From: Ulota crispa
Lineage: Eukaryota > Streptophyta > Bryopsida > Orthotrichales > Orthotrichaceae
Assembly: GCA_963920765.1 (NCBI GenBank)
Contig: OY987244.1
Coordinates: 21,742,358-21,806,357 of the forward strand
Direction: 5' to 3'
DNA: 64,000 nucleotides
Position numbers and translations under genes: made by a program. A model generated the notes under the pieces. The model was not told the DNA's origin and ran no database searches. It saw only the letters and a program-made list of their open reading frames with translations. Positions 60,054-64,000 of the stretch are shown in pieces (the stretch's first letter is position 1; each line of letters begins with the position of its first letter).

Positions 60054-63000
60054 ATGGCAGCTCCAGCTTCGGCAGAGGCTCTACCTCTATCATCACCACC
60101 TGCTGCTCCGGTCATGGTGACTGGATCGACGTCGACCATGTTCGCACTCCCGCTGGAGCGGCAGCTGTCGATTCAAAGCGTGTCTGGCGTGGTGGACAGG
60201 CAGCTGTCGACTCACAGCGTGCCATCCGCCAAATGCTTTCCGGTGGAGTTCATGCTCGAGAGCGGCTACTTCACCATGCCCACCCCTACTGCGCAACCGC
60301 CCGTTGTCTCCCTCCGACGCAAGGTTCGTTGAATCCCCTTTCCCAGGCATTAATTTGCAAAGCTTTCTTTGCAATTGATCTCTTGTCGTTGTAGCCTGGT
60401 TTTGCAACTAAGGAGTTTTTGCACTACTTTTTGAGCTCAAAACAACTTACTACGAAAAAGATTGAAGCTTTTTCATCTCCAAAGCTTCAACGCAAGATAT
60501 TTCTGTATTGGCATTGTGAGTGAGGTTTACAGTCAAAATTAAAATGAGCAAAATATAATAAAATATGGTGAAAGTGATGCTTTTCCAGTTGATCTATAAT
60601 GCAACATGAAGCAGAGTGATAACACCGTATTCCATATAATTAGGAAAAAGGATGCATTTTGGGATTTCTAAGTTTTGCATTTTCGAGAGTAATTTGGTGA
60701 TCTAGAGTGAACTTTATGATGATTTTTGTCATGAAGCCAGGAATTATCATGTTAAAAACCCCTGAGACGGGGAGACAGTCCCGAGTTTGATTGTATTACT
60801 GGTTTACAAGATACATGGGGGTTTTGTATGTCCAATGAATTGTTGATCCTGTAGATTTAGCAAATAGTGGCTTACTAGTTGCTCACTGGTCTTTAAAAGC
60901 TGTTTCTAAAGATACCTTAGTGTCATCATCAAGAGGGAAGCGATGTATTGCTCTCCAGGTTGCAAGTCCAGAGTGAATCGTAGCCAGGAAATATCATGAA
61001 AACTCACTTTTTTTAAATCGTCAAAGTACTCATTCTCAAAAATGTAAAAATTTAGAAGTCCCACTATGTAACTATCCTTTTTCCCAACTCAGCAAAAATA
61101 CTTTGTTAGAAATTCCATATGATGTTTGAAGAGTATGATCTCAACTATTCTAATTTTGTCTTAAAAAACTCTCCGCCACACATTCGTTATGACGGCCAGT
61201 TATTATAATAACGTTTGTAGCATTATGCTACACATTCGTTGAATTGGGAAAAACAGTGCATTTTCGAACTTCTGAAGGTGACTAAAACCGAGCTTGCAGC
61301 TTTTTTTTGGTACACGTGTCCTCACTTGAGAGGAGGAATTTGCAGGAGAAAAAATCTTAGTGGCTCAGACTAAATCTAATACCTTCAAATCTGGTTTAAG
61401 GTAACTTTTTGGGTTTAAGGTGGAGTACAAAATGGTACCTCCGTTTTTCCCGTTTTTCCCAATTTAACGAGTGTAGTGTTCATAGGAAACACTGAATTTT
61501 GAGATGACTGGGAAAATGTTTCAGACATCCAATTGACAACTAGAATTTGCTCTGAATTGCCTCAGTGAGCACGGAAGCTTACTTGAAGCTCGCATCTACA
61601 CTCATACTAGATTTTAGAGCACAACGTGCTCAGTTGGTTACTTTTTTTAAACGCGTACTGACGAGTGACGAGCAGTTAAAAGTGCTAACTTAGTTCAGCA
61701 AAATATGGAGCATTTGAGTGTCACGTCTTTCAACTGGCACCTTAAAACCCCTCCTTGCGAACAAGAGGACCAGGATTGCAAAGCTCGCAAACAAAGCACA
61801 TAAGTCCAGTCACGTAAATGGGAGTTTGAAAACTTGGACTATGCCACAATTAGCTAAAATTAATATGGACTATTCATCTTTCTACTTCCCTACACTTGGG
61901 TTGGAGAAATTTCCTGATATACTGCATAATTATGCTCTTTGGAATAGCACTTATGGACTTTAGATAATCCGTTAAATGTGGCATAACGTTGGAAAGATTT
62001 TTTTATTAGGGAAAATTTCATGCATACCCCTGAAGGCTGAAGTTTGCCATATTTTTATAGATATCCTACTTTTTCAAAAATTTCACAAATACTCTTGGAC
62101 CAAAATTTTCAGGTTTTTGTTTTGTTGGACATGTCACTTCCTTTTTTCTTTATGCGCACACTACTTCTTTTTTGTTATGCATGCGAACAAACAAAGAAGG
62201 AACAACGCATGCATAACAAAACAAACACTTGAAAATTTTGGTACAAGGTATTTGTGAAATTTCTGAAAAAACAGGGTATCTCTGAAAATATGGCAAATTT
62301 CAGGGGTACGCATGAATTTTTCCCTTTTATTTATTGGTTTTTTTGGGTGTTTTTGTCTGGTGTCAATTAACTTCTCTTTAGATCCAGTGAGATTTTTGCC
62401 TAAGATTAGGATGTAATGCACTGATTGCAAAACAGAGGTTTTTGATTAATATTTTTATTCAGGTGGCGGCGGAGCTGATTGGGACGTTTGTGCTCATCTT
62501 CGCGGCGACGGCGACGCCCATCGTGAATGAGAAGACCGGGGGGTCGGTGACGCTGCTGGGCAACGCCGCCACGGCGGGGCTGGCCATCATGATCGTCATC
62601 TTCGCCACCGGCCACATCTCCGGCGCCCACGTCAACCCCGCCATCACCATCGGCTTCGCCGCCCTTCGCCACTTCCCTTGGGTCCAGGCATGCATGTCCT
62701 AACTTACACCCTCTCCTCTCCTTATCGATGCAAGCAAGCAAGCAAAACTCATCCACTGAACCAATCGCTGGAATCAGGGTTTTTTTTGGACTGTAGCATT
62801 GCTACGTGCCCTCTGGGGCAGTGTGCGGGGAGATTTTGAGCTCTTTCGGTTAAAATCTTACATTTTTCATTTTCATCCGGTTTTTTCAGTGGATGCACCG
62901 GCTATTCACCATATATCGACATAATAATTGAAAATTTTCCAAAAACATAGTCGGTTCTTAGCTAATTTATTTAGATTTCAATCGGTTTTTTGCACAATTT

Positions 63001-63802
63001 ATTCGGCTGACTTTCTATTGTTTTTCGGCTCTCCCCGTTCATTGCTCTGGGGTTAGGAGCATTTCGAGAGGGACACCAGTACATTCGTGAATACCGAATC
63101 CGACTGTAGCGAAGAAGAAAAATTCCAGGCTGGAATTGCCATGCTTAACTAACTGTAGTCCAAAGTCTAGAAATGAGAACCACGTCCTGTCCAGAATTGA
63201 GTTGAAAAAACCCCTCAGTCACTGTCTAATATCTATGGCGGGATCTATGGCCATGTACAGGTCTGATCTGCCTTTCATAATCCAGAATTGATTGCATAAG
63301 CGGATCCAGAGTATGTTAAGCATGCATGCCATTGATAGTAAATCTTCCTAATGCAGTACAAGATCGATCGGATGGTGATCGAGAGCTTAGGAAGGGCCAA
63401 ATACTACTAAGTGGATTAGCTGAAGCAAGAACAGAGCAACTTGACGAAACAATCTGATCTCAGTCTGCTTCAAACGCAATTGAAAACAAAGCGCCTCGAT
63501 TAGTACCCACCCGCACCTCAACACAATGACTACTTAAGCTTACTATAGTTCTCTCAAGCATTTCCATGTTCCGGGGATGGCGTGGTTGGGTGGGCCTGGC
63601 CTGGCAGGTGCCACTGTACATTGCGGCGCAAGTGACGGGCTCCATTGCAGCCTCGTTCGCGCTGAAGGGCATCTTCCACCCGGCCATGCAGGGCGGAGTG
63701 ACGGTGCCGCAGGGCGAAGAGTGGGCGTCGTTCGTGCTGGAGTTCATCATCTCCTTCAACCTCATGTTTGTCATCACCGCCGTCGCCACTGACACTCGCG
63801 CT
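60054..63802 (+). CDS. NIP: NIP-type aquaporin (NIP5/6-like), 5' three exons; gene continues past the right edge
   Basis: A membrane channel of the nodulin-26-like intrinsic protein family, related to boric-acid/metalloid channels. Exons: 60054-60323, 62463-62687, 63608-63802 (230 codons so far, all phase 0). Exon 1 encodes a long cytosolic N-terminus ending LRRK. Exon 2 begins VAAELIGTFVLIFAATATPI and carries the first pore motif in GHISGAHVNPAITIGFAALR. Exon 3 contains VPLYIAAQVTGSIAASFALK, FHPAMQGGVTVP and FIISFNLMFVITAVATDTRA, a strong NIP match. The second NPA-type motif and last helices must lie beyond the window, after the donor GCT|GTCAGT. Intron 2 appears to begin GC (CAG|GCATGC) and end AG. 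The start is the first ATG of the frame; four codons upstream are open but without an ATG. The NIP5/6 assignment rests on remembered similarity. Confidence 0.88.
62009..62324. mobile_element. GGGAAAATTTCATG-family foldback MITE in NIP intron 1
   Basis: 316 bp, almost entirely an inverted repeat. The left end is GGGAAAATTTCATGCATACC; the inverted right end is GGGAAAAATTCATGCGTACC. Inner arms include CCAAAATTTTCAGGTTTTTG and its inverse. It is the best-preserved member of its family here. Confidence 0.82.
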
Positions 63803-64000
63803 GTCAGTCCCCCTCACCCCAATCTCTCCTCTTTCTCAGACTTCTTCCCTGAATCATCAACCTTGACATCAACCATAACCATCACACACTCAAAAATGTT
63901 CACAAAGGCCTAATTTCAATCCACAAACAAACTAGGATCAATATAGATTTCAATGGCTTGTGGTGCATGGTTGTCATATTAGAGACACGTACCAGGATAG
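63803..64000 (+). other. Start of NIP intron 3
   Basis: The sequence after the donor at 63803 no longer continues the NIP frame. No further exon was recognised before the window ends. Confidence 0.5.

Noticed and set aside
1..64000. CRISPR arrays, bacterial operons or phage-defence systems
   Set aside because: The window is eukaryotic with spliced genes; the tandem repeats present lack regular spacers.

Overview
The window is nuclear DNA of a land plant, most probably a moss. Gene islands are intron-rich and GC-rich, set in very AT-rich, transposon-filled DNA, with GT-AG introns and plant telomere-type TTTAGGG/CCCTAAA motifs. The strongest lineage clue is a 484-residue cytochrome b5-fused front-end desaturase that, as recalled, closely resembles the Physcomitrella delta-5 enzyme along its whole length, including the N-terminus. 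Flowering plants generally lack such an enzyme. A liverwort or hornwort cannot be excluded without a search.

Layout: (1) 488-2641, minus strand: an unidentified gene running off the left edge. (2) 6670-12274, plus: 14-exon CPSF73-II/INTS11-type endonuclease. (3) 12.8-31 kb: transposon territory. A large inverted-repeat structure (15659-28075) holds a decayed Ty3/gypsy chromovirus (20930-26531), and its left arm is split by a 3.1-kb CACTA-type element. A solo LTR of the same retrotransposon family lies at 29936-30233. (4) 31759-32547, plus: intronless USE1-like SNARE. (5) 34.8-41 kb: MITE cluster. (6) 41750-44486, plus: six-exon GT8 glycosyltransferase resembling animal GLT8D1/2. (7) 45.3-50.8 kb: more MITEs and TA microsatellites. 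(8) 52348-57138, plus: 13-exon front-end desaturase. (9) 60054 to beyond the right edge, plus: first three exons of a NIP-type aquaporin, with a GC-AG second intron.

The genes are ordinary unlinked housekeeping or metabolic genes (snRNA/mRNA 3' processing, ER-Golgi fusion, Golgi glycosylation, very-long-chain PUFA synthesis, metalloid/boric-acid transport) and form no cluster. The unusual content is in the mobile DNA. Eight short non-autonomous elements are flanked by TTAA (one side mutated in one copy), with termini close to CCCYTAAA-GACC. This is a piggyBac-like signature that would be unexpected in a plant. Several foldback families beginning GGGAA are also present. The big inverted repeat has outer arms that appear almost identical, while its inner arms differ by roughly a tenth, and the change falls exactly at the CACTA insertion, which suggests gene conversion. 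All exon coordinates were derived by hand from reading frame, splice signals and family similarity. No database search was possible.
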